Source of the DNA: Pseudomonas sp. URMO17WK12:I11
Lineage (GTDB): Bacteria; Pseudomonadota; Gammaproteobacteria; Pseudomonadales; Pseudomonadaceae
DNA: 64,000 nucleotides
Assembly (NCBI RefSeq): GCF_007677725.1
Contig: NZ_VEDF01000001.1
Span: 513,457 to 577,456 of the forward strand
Direction of reading: 5' to 3'
A program made the translations under genes and the position numbers. Shown here in pieces: positions 43,613 through 52,369 of the stretch (its first letter is position 1; each line of letters opens with the position of its first letter). The notes below the pieces were generated by a model that ran no database searches, was not told the DNA's origin, and saw only the letters and a list, made by a program, of their open reading frames with translations.

Positions 43613-45409
43613 ATGCTCCGCTACGCTGCCGCGTCCATCTTTATTCTCTGCCTGGGCGCCGCCGCGCTGCCGGCCTGGGCCGACGGGCCAGGGCTAGCCA
43701 TCGCGCCTGAGTCGCAATCGGGCTACCGCAGCGGCCTGGCGCCAGTGCAGGGCAAACGGCACATGGTTGCGGCTGCCAATCCTCTGGCCAGCCAGGCCGG
43801 ACGGGCCATGTTGCGTGCCGGTGGCAGCGCCATCGATGCGGCGATCGCCATGCAGATGGTGCTGACGCTGGTCGAGCCGCAGTCCAGCGGGATCGGCGGC
43901 GGCGCTTTCATTCTGTACTGGGACGGCCAGCAGGTTCAGGCCTATGACGGCCGCGAAGCGGCACCGGCTAGGGTCAGCGAGCGCTTGTTCTTGCAGCCCG
44001 ATGGCTCGCCCATGGCCTTTCGCGACGCCCAGATCGGCGGGCGATCGGTCGGCGTGCCGGGCGTGTTGCGGGCCTTGGAGCTGGCCCATGAGCAGCACGG
44101 CAAGCTGCCGTGGAGGGTATTGTTCGAGCCAGCGATCAAGCTGGCCCGTGAAGGCTTTCCCGTGTCGCAACGCCTGCACACCCTGATTGCGCAAGACCGC
44201 TTCATCGCCAGCGCGCCGGTCATGGCTGACTACTTTCTGGACGAGCAAGGGGCGCCGTTGGCCGTTGGCACGCTGCTGCGCAATCCCGCGCTTGCCGCTA
44301 CCTTCGAACACATCGCCGAGCAGGGCGCACAGGCGTTTTATCGAGGCGAGATCGCCAGCGCCATGGTGGCGGCGGTGCACGCCCACGCCAACCCAGGGCA
44401 GCTGTCGCTCGACGACCTGCAGCAGTACGAGGCCAAGGTGCGCACGCCGGTATGCGCCGTCTACAAGCGCTGGAACATCTGCGGCATGCCGCCGCCCTCT
44501 TCGGGTGGGGTCAGCGTGTTGCAAACCTTGGGCATACTAGAGGCCTTGCAGCGCCAGTCGCCCGCGCATGATCTGGCCAAGCTGGCGCCTCAGCCGATTA
44601 CCTCGCCGGCGGGGTTCGAGCCTGCGCCGCAGGCGGTGCACCTGATCGCCGAAGCCGAACGCCTGGTCTACGCCGACCGCGCTCAGTACCTGGCCGACAG
44701 CGACTACGTAGCAGTGCCGGTCAAGGCCCTGCTCGATCCGGCTTACCTGGCTGAGCGTGCCCGGCAAGTCGGCGCGCGCAGCATGCAACGCGCCAGCCCT
44801 GGCACACCGCCCGGTGCAGATCTGGCCATGGCCCCGGACCGCTCGCCGCTGCGCATTGCCACCTCGCACCTGTCCGCCGTCGATGACCAGGGCCAGGCCT
44901 TGGCCATGACCACGTCGGTTGAATCAGCCTTTGGTGCGCATGTGATGATCGGCGGCTTCTTGCTCAACAACCACCTGACGGACTTCTCGTTCCTGCCTGA
45001 GGAAAACGGCCGGCCTGTGGCCAATCGGGTCCAGCCCGGCAAGCGTCCGCTTTCGGCGATGGCACCGACGCTGGTGTTCTCGCGCAGCTCCGGCGAGTTG
45101 CTGGCCAGCCTCGGGTCACCGGGAGGGTCACAGATCATCGGTTATGTGAACAAGGCGCTAATCGCGCTGCTGGACTGGCGGCTGGACCCCCAGCAAGCGG
45201 CCAACCTGCCCAACTTCGGCAGCCGCAACGCCGGCACGGAAGTGGAGACAGGGTTGATCAGCCCTGCGCTGATGCGTCAGCTGGCAGCGCGCGGACACCC
45301 GGTCACGCCCATGGTGATGACCAGTGGCATGCAGATCATTCAGCGTACCGAGCAGGGCTGGGAGGGCGGTGCCGATCCAAGGCGTGAAGGCGTGGCGCTC
45401 GGCGATTAG
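43613..45409 (+). CDS. ggt: Gamma-glutamyltranspeptidase, periplasmic
   Basis: A 598-residue Ntn-hydrolase proenzyme with a signal peptide (residues about 1-23, cleaved near AWA-DG). GSAIDAAIAMQMVLTLVEPQ and GIGGGAFILYW are N-terminal family blocks. The self-cleavage nucleophile is expected at T417 in RIATSHLSAVD, and LLNNHLTDFS and GSPGGSQI lie in the small subunit. It hydrolyses or transfers the gamma-glutamyl group of glutathione and related compounds. AAGGAAG precedes the ATG. A LysR gene follows after about 60 bases and may regulate it. Confidence 0.9.
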   Translation: MLRYAAASIFILCLGAAALPAWADGPGLAIAPESQSGYRSGLAPVQGKRHMVAAANPLASQAGRAMLRAGGSAIDAAIAMQMVLTLVEPQSSGIGGGAFILYWDGQQVQAYDGREAAPARVSERLFLQPDGSPMAFRDAQIGGRSVGVPGVLRALELAHEQHGKLPWRVLFEPAIKLAREGFPVSQRLHTLIAQDRFIASAPVMADYFLDEQGAPLAVGTLLRNPALAATFEHIAEQGAQAFYRGEIASAMVAAVHAHANPGQLSLDDLQQYEAKVRTPVCAVYKRWNICGMPPPSSGGVSVLQTLGILEALQRQSPAHDLAKLAPQPITSPAGFEPAPQAVHLIAEAERLVYADRAQYLADSDYVAVPVKALLDPAYLAERARQVGARSMQRASPGTPPGADLAMAPDRSPLRIATSHLSAVDDQGQALAMTTSVESAFGAHVMIGGFLLNNHLTDFSFLPEENGRPVANRVQPGKRPLSAMAPTLVFSRSSGELLASLGSPGGSQIIGYVNKALIALLDWRLDPQQAANLPNFGSRNAGTEVETGLISPALMRQLAARGHPVTPMVMTSGMQIIQRTEQGWEGGADPRREGVALGD

Positions 45410-45468
45410 CGAACGCACGTTGCCGGGCCGACAGCGCCATGGTAGAAGTCGCGCTCGCCATTCGAAAG

Positions 45469-46362
45469 ATGAATACCCAGATGTCCACCAGCGTTAAATC
45501 GAATAGAGCTCTGTTCGACCTCGACCTGCTGCGCGCGATCGTCGTCGTGGCCGACTGCGGCAGCTTCACTACCGCGGCGGCCCGGCTGCATTCGACCCAG
45601 TCCACCATCAGCCAGAAAGTTCGCAGGCTCGAAGACATGGTCGGCCACCGCCTGCTGGTGCGCGGCAATCGCGATGTATTGCCCACCGACGCCGGGCAGA
45701 CACTGCTCGGCTATGCCCGCCACATGCTGGCGCTGAACGACCAAATGCTCGAAGCCCTGGCCGGCGCCATGGTCGGCGTCACCGTACGTTTGGGCGTCCC
45801 TGAGGACTTTGTCGGCGGGCGCACCACCAACGCACTGTCGGCATTCAGCCGCCAGCATCCGCAAGTCAAGCTGGAGGTCACCAGTGGCCTGTGCCGTGAC
45901 CTGAGCCAGGCCTTCGACAATGGTGAGCTTGACCTGGTGCTGCTCAAGCAACGGCGCAACAGCCGCGAGGGCGTGGCCTGCTGGCCTGAACGCTTGCAGT
46001 GGATCGACAGCGCGCGACTCCCGGCCTTCGAGCTCGACCCGGTCCCGCTGGTGACGTTCCCACCGCGAGGCCTTTACCGCGAAGACATGATCAGCGCCAT
46101 CGAAGGCATGGGCCGGCGCTGGCGCATCAGCTTCACCAGCTCCAGCCTCAGCGGCATCCAGGCGGCGGTCGCCGATGGCATGGGCATCAGCCTGCTGCCG
46201 CCGCGCGCGGCCAGCGGCGAACACCGGGTGCTAGGCGCGCAGCAGGGCTTGCCGGAGGTGAACAGCTACGAGATCGTGATCGTGCACAAGCCGACCGCCG
46301 ATGCGATGGTCAAGGCGCTGGCCGGGGTGATGACCGAGTTGCTGGCAGGTGGCGGGATCTAG
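45469..46362 (+). CDS. LysR-family transcriptional regulator
   Basis: A LysR-type protein of about 297 residues: winged helix (about 15-72; GSFTTAAARLHSTQSTISQKVRRLE) and an effector-binding domain (about 95-290; VRLGVPEDFVGGR, VADGMGISLLPPR). Several starts are possible (45439, 45469, 45481), none with a strong ribosome-binding site; 45469 is my choice. It stands between ggt and the porin gene, and its target cannot be read from the sequence. Confidence 0.8.
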   Translation: MNTQMSTSVKSNRALFDLDLLRAIVVVADCGSFTTAAARLHSTQSTISQKVRRLEDMVGHRLLVRGNRDVLPTDAGQTLLGYARHMLALNDQMLEALAGAMVGVTVRLGVPEDFVGGRTTNALSAFSRQHPQVKLEVTSGLCRDLSQAFDNGELDLVLLKQRRNSREGVACWPERLQWIDSARLPAFELDPVPLVTFPPRGLYREDMISAIEGMGRRWRISFTSSSLSGIQAAVADGMGISLLPPRAASGEHRVLGAQQGLPEVNSYEIVIVHKPTADAMVKALAGVMTELLAGGGI

Positions 46363-46398
46363 CCGGCATGCGCTTGCGCGCTTCCAGGCTGCAGCGCA

Positions 46399-47118
46399 TC
46401 AGAAGAAATTGCGCTGGGCCTTGAGCGTAACCACGCTCTCGCAGTAGGCATTGATCCCGGCGTAGGCATCGCAGCCGCCGCCGCTGAGGTCTGAGTTGCT
46501 GTAGATCAGGTTGAGATCCAGGCCCAACCAGGGCCGTGACAGCTCCAGCGACCAGTCAGAGAAGCCACTCACGCGGCTGCCATCGCCGATGGTGAACGGT
46601 GTGCCCAGGCTGTGGTGAGCGACCTTGACGGTGAGGTCGACGTCAAACAGCGGCAGCCGGCCGAAGTCGGCGAAGAGAGTGCCGGTGCGGTTGTCGGGAT
46701 TGTCGCGCCAGGCGCCGCCGAAGCGGCTGCCCATCACCGAAATACCGCCATACAGTGCGTAGCTGTCTGCATCCGTGAGCTTGGGCTGGCTGTAATGAAT
46801 CAGGCCGACCTCATAGCCCAGGGTGCTGTCGAAGTGGTGCTTGTAGCCGAGGTAACTGTCCAGGCGCAGGGTCGAATCGGGCGTCATGCCCATGCTTGGG
46901 GCATATTGGCCGATGTACCAGCCGCTGGGGTGGCTCAGGTCAAGGCCGCCATGAAAGGCGCCGACCGCACTCGGCGAGATCAAGCCCTGCGCCATGCTGC
47001 GCGAGGGCGTGGTGCCGAGTTTGAAATCGAAATCGCCAAGTTGACGTTGGATTTGCTGCGCATGCAGTGCCGGGCTGCAAAGGAAGGCCGCAGTCAGCAT
47101 CAGCAGTGGCCTGGTCAT
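46399..47118 (-). CDS. TorF-family putative outer-membrane porin
   Basis: A 239-residue exported beta-barrel protein. The signal peptide (TRPLLMLTAAFLCSPALHA) precedes alternating aromatic/polar strands (GGLDLSHPSGWYIGQYA, LGYEVGLIHYSQPK), and the protein ends in the F-terminal barrel motif ...RNFF. This matches the Gcw_chp/TorF family. AGGACGG precedes the ATG at 47118. The role is unknown; related genes often accompany nitrogen or urea transport genes. Confidence 0.8.
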   Translation of the reverse strand: MTRPLLMLTAAFLCSPALHAQQIQRQLGDFDFKLGTTPSRSMAQGLISPSAVGAFHGGLDLSHPSGWYIGQYAPSMGMTPDSTLRLDSYLGYKHHFDSTLGYEVGLIHYSQPKLTDADSYALYGGISVMGSRFGGAWRDNPDNRTGTLFADFGRLPLFDVDLTVKVAHHSLGTPFTIGDGSRVSGFSDWSLELSRPWLGLDLNLIYSNSDLSGGGCDAYAGINAYCESVVTLKAQRNFF

Positions 47119-47241
47119 GGTCACCGTCCTGGAAGGCTTGCTCTTGAGCGCTCGAGCATACCTGCGTCGGCCACCGCGGCGCTACCTGTGCCGGTCGCCA
47201 CGCGACCGTTGGCGCTAGCCGCCAGGCGCCGACGCGGTTGT

Positions 47242-47493
47242 TCAGCCTTTGATGGCCAGGTCGGCTTCGGCCGATTCGGTGACCACTTGCTGACTGCCCG
47301 AGCGCTCGATCACGCGTTTGTGCAATTCATATTGATCCAGTGACAGCCCGCGCCGCTGCAGCGACTCCAGCTGCAATTGGCGGGTTTCTTGCGCGGTGTA
47401 GGGGCGCAATTCGGGGTGGTTGGCGCAACCGGTGAGCACGGCAAGGGCGGTAGCGGTCAGGGCAGCGAGCAGCAAGCGGGCCGTGGCGGTCAT
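47242..47493 (-). CDS. Small lipoprotein
   Basis: An 83-residue protein with a type II signal (ARLLLAALTATALAVLTGC; lipobox LTGC, Cys about 23) and a short charged, helical mature part of about 60 residues (TAQETRQLQLESLQRRGLSL). TGGAG precedes the ATG. The residue after Cys is Ala, so outer-membrane sorting is likely. It is divergent from codA. Confidence 0.75.
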   Translation of the reverse strand: MTATARLLLAALTATALAVLTGCANHPELRPYTAQETRQLQLESLQRRGLSLDQYELHKRVIERSGSQQVVTESAEADLAIKG

Positions 47494-47570
47494 CGGGAAG
47501 CTCCAGAAAGGGTGTATGTTTCGATGGAGCTAGAATATTGATTGCCTGCCTCGCTTAGAAATTGGTGCTG

Positions 47571-47587
47571 TCGATAGTGACTATCGA
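47571..47587. promoter_or_regulatory. Perfect palindrome upstream of codA
   Basis: TCGATAGT-G-ACTATCGA is a 17-bp perfect palindrome 51-67 bases before the codA start. It looks like an operator for a dimeric regulator. The regulator is not identified. Confidence 0.55.
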
Positions 47588-47637
47588 GCCTGCTACCCCC
47601 TGGGCGAGCCTGAGAACAACAGCCAAGGAGCAACGCC

Positions 47638-48879
47638 ATGAACATCATCAATGCCCGCCTGCGGGGCAAGCCAGGGCTGTACCGCATCGAGGTGCAGGGC
47701 CAGCGCATCGCCGCCATCGTGGCCCAGGGCGATGGCGCGGCGCCTGGTGCACCTGGCGACCTCGATGCCCAGCAGAACCTTGTGGTGCCGCCGTTCGTCG
47801 AGCCGCACATTCACCTGGACGCCACGCTGACGGCCGGCGAGCCTAACTGGAACATGAGCGGCACCTTGTTCGAAGGCATTGAACGCTGGGCCGAACGCAA
47901 GCAACTGACCACCCACGAGGACATCAAGGCACGTGCTACCAAAACCATCGGCATGCTGGTGGACCATGGCATCCAGCACGTACGCACCCACGTCGATGTG
48001 ACCGATCCCAGCCTCACCGCACTCAAGGCCATGGTCGAAGTGCGCGAGCAGGTGCGCGATTGGGTCGACGTGCAGATCGTCGCGTTTCCCCAGGAAGGCA
48101 TCGAGTCATTTGCCAATGGCCGCGCCTTGATGACCGAAGCGGTGGCCATGGGCGCCGATGTGGTCGGCGGCATCCCGCATTTTGAGAACACCCGCGATCA
48201 AGGCGTGTCGTCGATCAAGTTCCTGATGGACCTGGCCGAGCGCACCGGCTGCCTGGTCGATGTGCACTGCGATGAAACCGACGATCCGCAGTCGCGCTTT
48301 CTCGAAGTGCTGGCCGAGGAGACGCGGGTGCGCGGCATGGGCGCGCGCGTCACCGCCAGCCATACCGTGGCCATGGGCTCCTACGACAACGCCTACTGCT
48401 ACAAGCTGTTCCGCCTGCTGAAAATGTCGGGAATCAACTTCGTGTCCTGCCCGACCGAAAGCATTCACCTGCAAGGGCGCTATGACGGCTACCCCAAGCG
48501 TCGCGGCCTGACCCGCGTCGCCGAAATCGACCGCGCCGGGATGAATGTATGCTTCGGTCAGGACTCGATCGTCGACCCGTGGTACCCCTTGGGCAACGGC
48601 AATATCCTGCGCATCCTCGAAGCCGGGTTGCACATCTGCCACATGCTCGGTTACGAAGACCTGCAGCGCTGCCTGGACCTGATCACCGACAACAGCGCCC
48701 GCACGCTCAATCTGGGCGAGCGTTATGGCATCGAAGTGGGCCGCCCGGCCAATCTGCTGCTTCTCTCGGCGCCAGATGACTACGAGATGGTGCGTAGCCA
48801 AGGTCATGCGCTGGTATCGGTGCGCAATGGCCAGGTGCTGATGCGCCGTACGCCGGCGCATGTCGAGCGGTTGGGCTGA
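47638..48879 (+). CDS. codA: Cytosine deaminase
   Basis: A 413-residue amidohydrolase converting cytosine to uracil and ammonia. FVEPHIHLDATLT has the first two metal-binding His; VDVHCDETDDP has the third His and the catalytic Glu region; SHTVAM and CFGQDSIVDPWY supply the remaining His/Asp. This is the CodA pattern of E. coli. AAGGAG precedes the ATG. No cytosine permease gene (codB) is adjacent. Confidence 0.92.
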   Translation: MNIINARLRGKPGLYRIEVQGQRIAAIVAQGDGAAPGAPGDLDAQQNLVVPPFVEPHIHLDATLTAGEPNWNMSGTLFEGIERWAERKQLTTHEDIKARATKTIGMLVDHGIQHVRTHVDVTDPSLTALKAMVEVREQVRDWVDVQIVAFPQEGIESFANGRALMTEAVAMGADVVGGIPHFENTRDQGVSSIKFLMDLAERTGCLVDVHCDETDDPQSRFLEVLAEETRVRGMGARVTASHTVAMGSYDNAYCYKLFRLLKMSGINFVSCPTESIHLQGRYDGYPKRRGLTRVAEIDRAGMNVCFGQDSIVDPWYPLGNGNILRILEAGLHICHMLGYEDLQRCLDLITDNSARTLNLGERYGIEVGRPANLLLLSAPDDYEMVRSQGHALVSVRNGQVLMRRTPAHVERLG

Positions 48880-48899
48880 GGGTGGCGTTGAGGCGTGAT

Positions 48900-49357
48900 T
48901 TTGTTGACGTCAGTTTTTCATCACTGGCGTCGCAGAGCATGTGGATTTTGGTTGTCAGGCCGCTGCGACTGCGGCCTAAAGCGTGATCGGCAGGCTCGTC
49001 AGACCGCCTTTTTTTCCCGGCGCCAGATGAAGCTCGGGTTGCACGTACTGCGGCTGGTCGATCATCCAGGCTTGAGGATCGATCGAGCCTTGCTCATTCA
49101 ATCGCAGGTGCAAGCGTTTGAGCATCTGATCGAACGTCCCCTGGTTTCGCCAGCCCCGAAATCGATGATACACCGTTGATCATGGGCCAAATCGATCCGG
49201 CATATCTCGCCAAGTAGCACCAGAGCAGAGCCACCCAGAGCACGCCATCGAGCATCAAGCGGTTGCTCCGAAGCGGTCGCCCCCGGCCATGGGTTTCGAT
49301 GAAAAGATTGGAGACCACAACCCAGGCGTCGTCCGAGAATTCGTACCGCTTTGCCAT
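48900..49357 (-). pseudogene. IS5-family transposase remnant
   Basis: This is a decayed N-terminal half of an IS5-type (IS427/ISPpu-like) transposase. Frame 1 begins MAKRYEFSDDAWVVVSNLF at 49357 and contains NRLMLDGVLWVALLW. A shift near 49180 leads to YHRFRGWRNQGTFDQMLKRL and the following HLRLNEQGSIDPQAWMID, then GKKGG. A second shift near 48995 leads to DHALGRSRSGLTTKIHMLCD. The catalytic C-terminal half is missing and no terminal inverted repeats could be recognised. The rest of the gap, 49358-49621, shows nothing I can assign. Confidence 0.85.
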
Positions 49358-49621
49358 TACAGAATTCCTTTCCGTAGATGGCGGCGAACCCCACAGAATT
49401 TCAGCTTCCAAGGGGCGTCGATTCAGGTTCCCGGGATTTCGTACAGAACCTAGACTCTGACGTGATAGTCGTTTAGTCGATGCAAAAGCGGCAGCCGGCC
49501 AGGCTACTATTGGCGTTCCTTTTTCCTGCCTTGCCCACCCAGGTTCGCACTCTTCAAGTCATGGACCGCTGAGCGCAGTCGTCGCGCCCTGACGCAGCGC
49601 CGTTCAGCCCTGTAAAAGCAG

Positions 49622-50344
49622 CTACCCAATCGGATCCTGCCCCAGCACCTTGCTCAACGCCACCCGCGCATCTTCCAGCTGCACCAGCGCCGCATGCCGC
49701 GCGCCGAGGGCGTCACCGTTCTGGATGGCGGTCAGAATGGCCTTGTGCCGGGGCAGGGCCAACTCGTCGAAATTGGGGCGCTGGTTGGAGTAGCGCACCG
49801 ATTCACGCAGCGCCAGCGACAACATGTTGCACAGATAGGCGAGCAGGTCGTTGTGCGTGGCATCGGCGATGCGGGCATGGAAATCCAGGTCTGGCTGCAG
49901 GCGCTCTTCATGGCTGCGAGCGGCTTCCATGCGCTGGTAGGCCTCGCTGATCGACTCGACGTCGGCAGGGCTGGCATTGGTCGCCGCGAGCGCGGCGGCG
50001 GCTGGCTCGATGACCCAGCGCACGCTGGAGAGGGTGTGGAAGAACTCCTGCTGCGGGGTGGCCTGCATCAGCCAATGCAGCACATCGGGGTCGAGCATGT
50101 GCCAGTCATGGCGCGGACGCACCAAAGTGCCGACGCGTGGGCGAGCCTCGATCAGGCCTTTGGCGGTCAGGGCGCGCATGGCCTCGCGGAACACCGGCCG
50201 GCTGATCGCGTAGGCTTCACACAAGCTGGCTTCGGCAGGCAGCTTTTGCCCGGGCTGCAGCTGCCCGGAGACGATCTGCAGGCCCAGGTCCTGGACCAAC
50301 GTGGCATGCATGCTTTTGCGCTTGGTGGGCTGGCGGTAATTCAT
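49622..50344 (-). CDS. FadR-subfamily GntR regulator of the sugar-acid genes
   Basis: A 240-residue GntR-family regulator: winged helix (about 12-78; GQKLPAEASLCEAYAISRPVFREAMRAL) and an all-helical FCD ligand domain (about 90-225) with metal-binding residues in DLDFHARIADATHND and the later His-rich helices. It lies next to the sugar-acid degradation operon. The two TAGTATTACTA sites in the divergent promoter between the dehydratase and MFS genes fit the FadR-subfamily consensus, so it is the probable local repressor. Confidence 0.87.
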   Translation of the reverse strand: MNYRQPTKRKSMHATLVQDLGLQIVSGQLQPGQKLPAEASLCEAYAISRPVFREAMRALTAKGLIEARPRVGTLVRPRHDWHMLDPDVLHWLMQATPQQEFFHTLSSVRWVIEPAAAALAATNASPADVESISEAYQRMEAARSHEERLQPDLDFHARIADATHNDLLAYLCNMLSLALRESVRYSNQRPNFDELALPRHKAILTAIQNGDALGARHAALVQLEDARVALSKVLGQDPIG

Positions 50345-50450
50345 GTGCGGCGTTGGCGGTCCATCGGAGCGGGATCGGCATCATAGCATCACTGCCTGGC
50401 GGGGCGACCGCTTCGCCTGCCGGGGCGGGCGAAGCAGGGCGCTGAGGCGC

Positions 50451-52184
50451 TCAATGCGAGTGCTTGGGCACAGCCGAACCGCGGCAGCCGACCAGAAAGT
50501 CGAAATCGCACCCTTCATCGGCCTGCATGACGTGGTCGAGGTACAGCTTGGCGTAGCCGCCGCTGATCAACTGCGGCGGCGCTTGCAGGTCGGCCAGGCG
50601 GCCGGCCAGTTCCTCATCGCTGACCTCAAGGTGCAGGCGCCCCGTTTGGCAGTCGAGTTCGATCCAGTCGCCTTCGCGCACTGCCGCCAGCGGGCCACCG
50701 GCGGCGGCCTCCGGCGCCACATGCAGCACCACGGTGCCATAGGCGGTGCCGCTCATGCGCGCATCGGACAGCCGAACCATGTCGGTGACGCCTTGGGCCA
50801 GCAGCTTGGCGGGCAAGCCCATGTTGCCGACCTCGGCCATGCCGGGGTAGCCCTTCGGCCCGCAGTACTTCATCACCAGCACCGAGTTGGCATCGACGTC
50901 CAGGTCCGGGTCGTTGATGCGGGCTTTGTAGTCCTCGAAGTTCTCGAACACCACGGCACGGCCACGGTGACGCATCAGCGCCGGGGTGGCGGCCGAGGGT
51001 TTGAGCACCGCGCCCTTGGGCGCCAGGTTACCGCGCAGGATGCAAATCCCGCCGTCTTCCACCAGCGGCTGGTCGATCGGCCGGATCACTTCTTCGTTGT
51101 ACAGCGGTGCAGCTTGGCAGTTGTCCCATAGGCTCTTGCCGTTGGCGGTGAGTGCCTCGGGGTGGGGCAGCAGGGCGTGCTCGCCCAGCCGACGAATCAC
51201 CGCAGGCAGGCCGCCTGCGTAATAGAACTCTTCCATCAGGAAGCGCCCGGATGGCTGCAGGTCGACCAAGGTCGGCGTGCCGCGACCGACCCGGGTCCAG
51301 TCTTCGAGCTGCAGGTCGACGCCGATGCGCCCGGCAATCGCCTTGAGGTGGATCACCGCGTTGGTCGAGCCGCCGATGGCGGCGTTGACCCGGATGGCGT
51401 TTTCGAACGCTTCGCGGGTGAGGATTTTCGACAAGCGCAGGTCTTCGAAGGCCATTTCGACGATGCGCATGCCGGACAGGTGCGCCAATACGTAACGGCG
51501 CGCATCCACCGCCGGGATCGCCGCGTTGTGTGGCAACGAGGTGCCCAGCGCCTCGGCCATGCAGGCCATGGTGGAGGCGGTGCCCATGGTGTTGCAGGTA
51601 CCGGCCGAACGCGACATGCCAGCTTCGGCCGAGAGAAATTCGTTCAGGTCGATCTGCCCGGCTTTGTACGCCTCGTGCATCTGCCAGACGATGGTCCCGG
51701 CACCGATGTCGCGGCCCTTGTGCTTGCCGTTGAGCATCGGCCCACCGGTGACCACGATCGCCGGCACGTCACAGCTCGCCGCCCCCATCAGCAGCGCCGG
51801 CGTGGTCTTGTCGCAGCCGGTGAGCAATACCACGGCATCGACCGGGTTGCCGCGAATGGCTTCCTCGACATCCATGCTGGCCAGGTTGCGCGTCAGCATG
51901 GCGGTGGGGCGCAGGTTGGACTCGCCGCTGGAGAACACCGGGAACTCCACGGGAAAACCGCCGGCTTCGAGCACGCCTTTTTTCACGTGCTCGGCGATTT
52001 TGCGAAAGTGCGCGTTGCACGGGGTCAGCTCGGACCAGGTGTTGCAGATGCCAATGATCGGCTTGCCCTGGAACTCATGGTCCGGAATGCCTTGGTTCTT
52101 CATCCAGCTGCGGTACATGAAACCGTTCTTGTCGGCGGTACCGAACCATTGGGCCGAGCGCAGGGGGCGTTTGGGATCAGACAT
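50451..52184 (-). CDS. IlvD/Edd-family sugar-acid dehydratase (L-arabonate dehydratase-like)
   Basis: A 577-residue Fe-S dehydratase. ICNTWSELTPCNAHF, LLTGCDKTTPALLMGAASCD and SAGTCNTMGTASTMACMAEA hold the cluster cysteines; KYCGPKGYPGMAEVGNM is in the C-terminal domain. The N-terminus (LRSAQWFGTADKNGFMYRSW) is typical of the sugar-acid branch (L-arabonate, D-xylonate, D-fuconate) and not of IlvD proper. AAAGGTG precedes the ATG at 52184. It is divergent from the MFS-AraD1-ALDH operon, which supplies the next two steps. Confidence 0.88.
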   Translation of the reverse strand: MSDPKRPLRSAQWFGTADKNGFMYRSWMKNQGIPDHEFQGKPIIGICNTWSELTPCNAHFRKIAEHVKKGVLEAGGFPVEFPVFSSGESNLRPTAMLTRNLASMDVEEAIRGNPVDAVVLLTGCDKTTPALLMGAASCDVPAIVVTGGPMLNGKHKGRDIGAGTIVWQMHEAYKAGQIDLNEFLSAEAGMSRSAGTCNTMGTASTMACMAEALGTSLPHNAAIPAVDARRYVLAHLSGMRIVEMAFEDLRLSKILTREAFENAIRVNAAIGGSTNAVIHLKAIAGRIGVDLQLEDWTRVGRGTPTLVDLQPSGRFLMEEFYYAGGLPAVIRRLGEHALLPHPEALTANGKSLWDNCQAAPLYNEEVIRPIDQPLVEDGGICILRGNLAPKGAVLKPSAATPALMRHRGRAVVFENFEDYKARINDPDLDVDANSVLVMKYCGPKGYPGMAEVGNMGLPAKLLAQGVTDMVRLSDARMSGTAYGTVVLHVAPEAAAGGPLAAVREGDWIELDCQTGRLHLEVSDEELAGRLADLQAPPQLISGGYAKLYLDHVMQADEGCDFDFLVGCRGSAVPKHSH

Positions 52185-52199
52185 AGCAGTCACCTTTAT

Positions 52200-52210
52200 T
52201 AGTATTACTA
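52200..52210. promoter_or_regulatory. FadR-type operator, proximal to the dehydratase gene
   Basis: TAGTATTACTA fits the FadR-subfamily consensus TNGTNNNACNA exactly and is part of the palindrome TTAGTATTACTAA. It lies 16 bases upstream of the dehydratase start codon. Confidence 0.75.
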
Positions 52211-52272
52211 ATTGTCGTTATGGGCCAAATGTAACTACAAAAAGCGCCGGTGTGAAGGGTTGTCGTTTTAAA

Positions 52273-52283
52273 TAGTATTACTA
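52273..52283. promoter_or_regulatory. FadR-type operator, proximal to the MFS operon
   Basis: A second identical TAGTATTACTA within ATAGTATTACTAT, 73 bases centre to centre from the first (about seven helical turns). This spacing would allow looping between dimers. It lies about 90 bases before the MFS start. Confidence 0.75.
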
Positions 52284-52347
52284 TATGATCTGGCCACCGC
52301 GCTGGAGCTCCCCCGTGGAGACCCCAGCCATGTGCTGTCCCCACTAC

Positions 52348-52355
52348 AAGAACAA
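52348..52355 (+). promoter_or_regulatory. AAnAAnAA (Hfq/Crc) motif at the MFS carrier ribosome-binding site
   Basis: AAGAACAA immediately precedes the CGGAG ribosome-binding site of the MFS gene. It predicts Hfq/Crc control of the first gene of the catabolic operon. Confidence 0.6.
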
Positions 52356-52369
52356 TCGGAGACTTCGCC

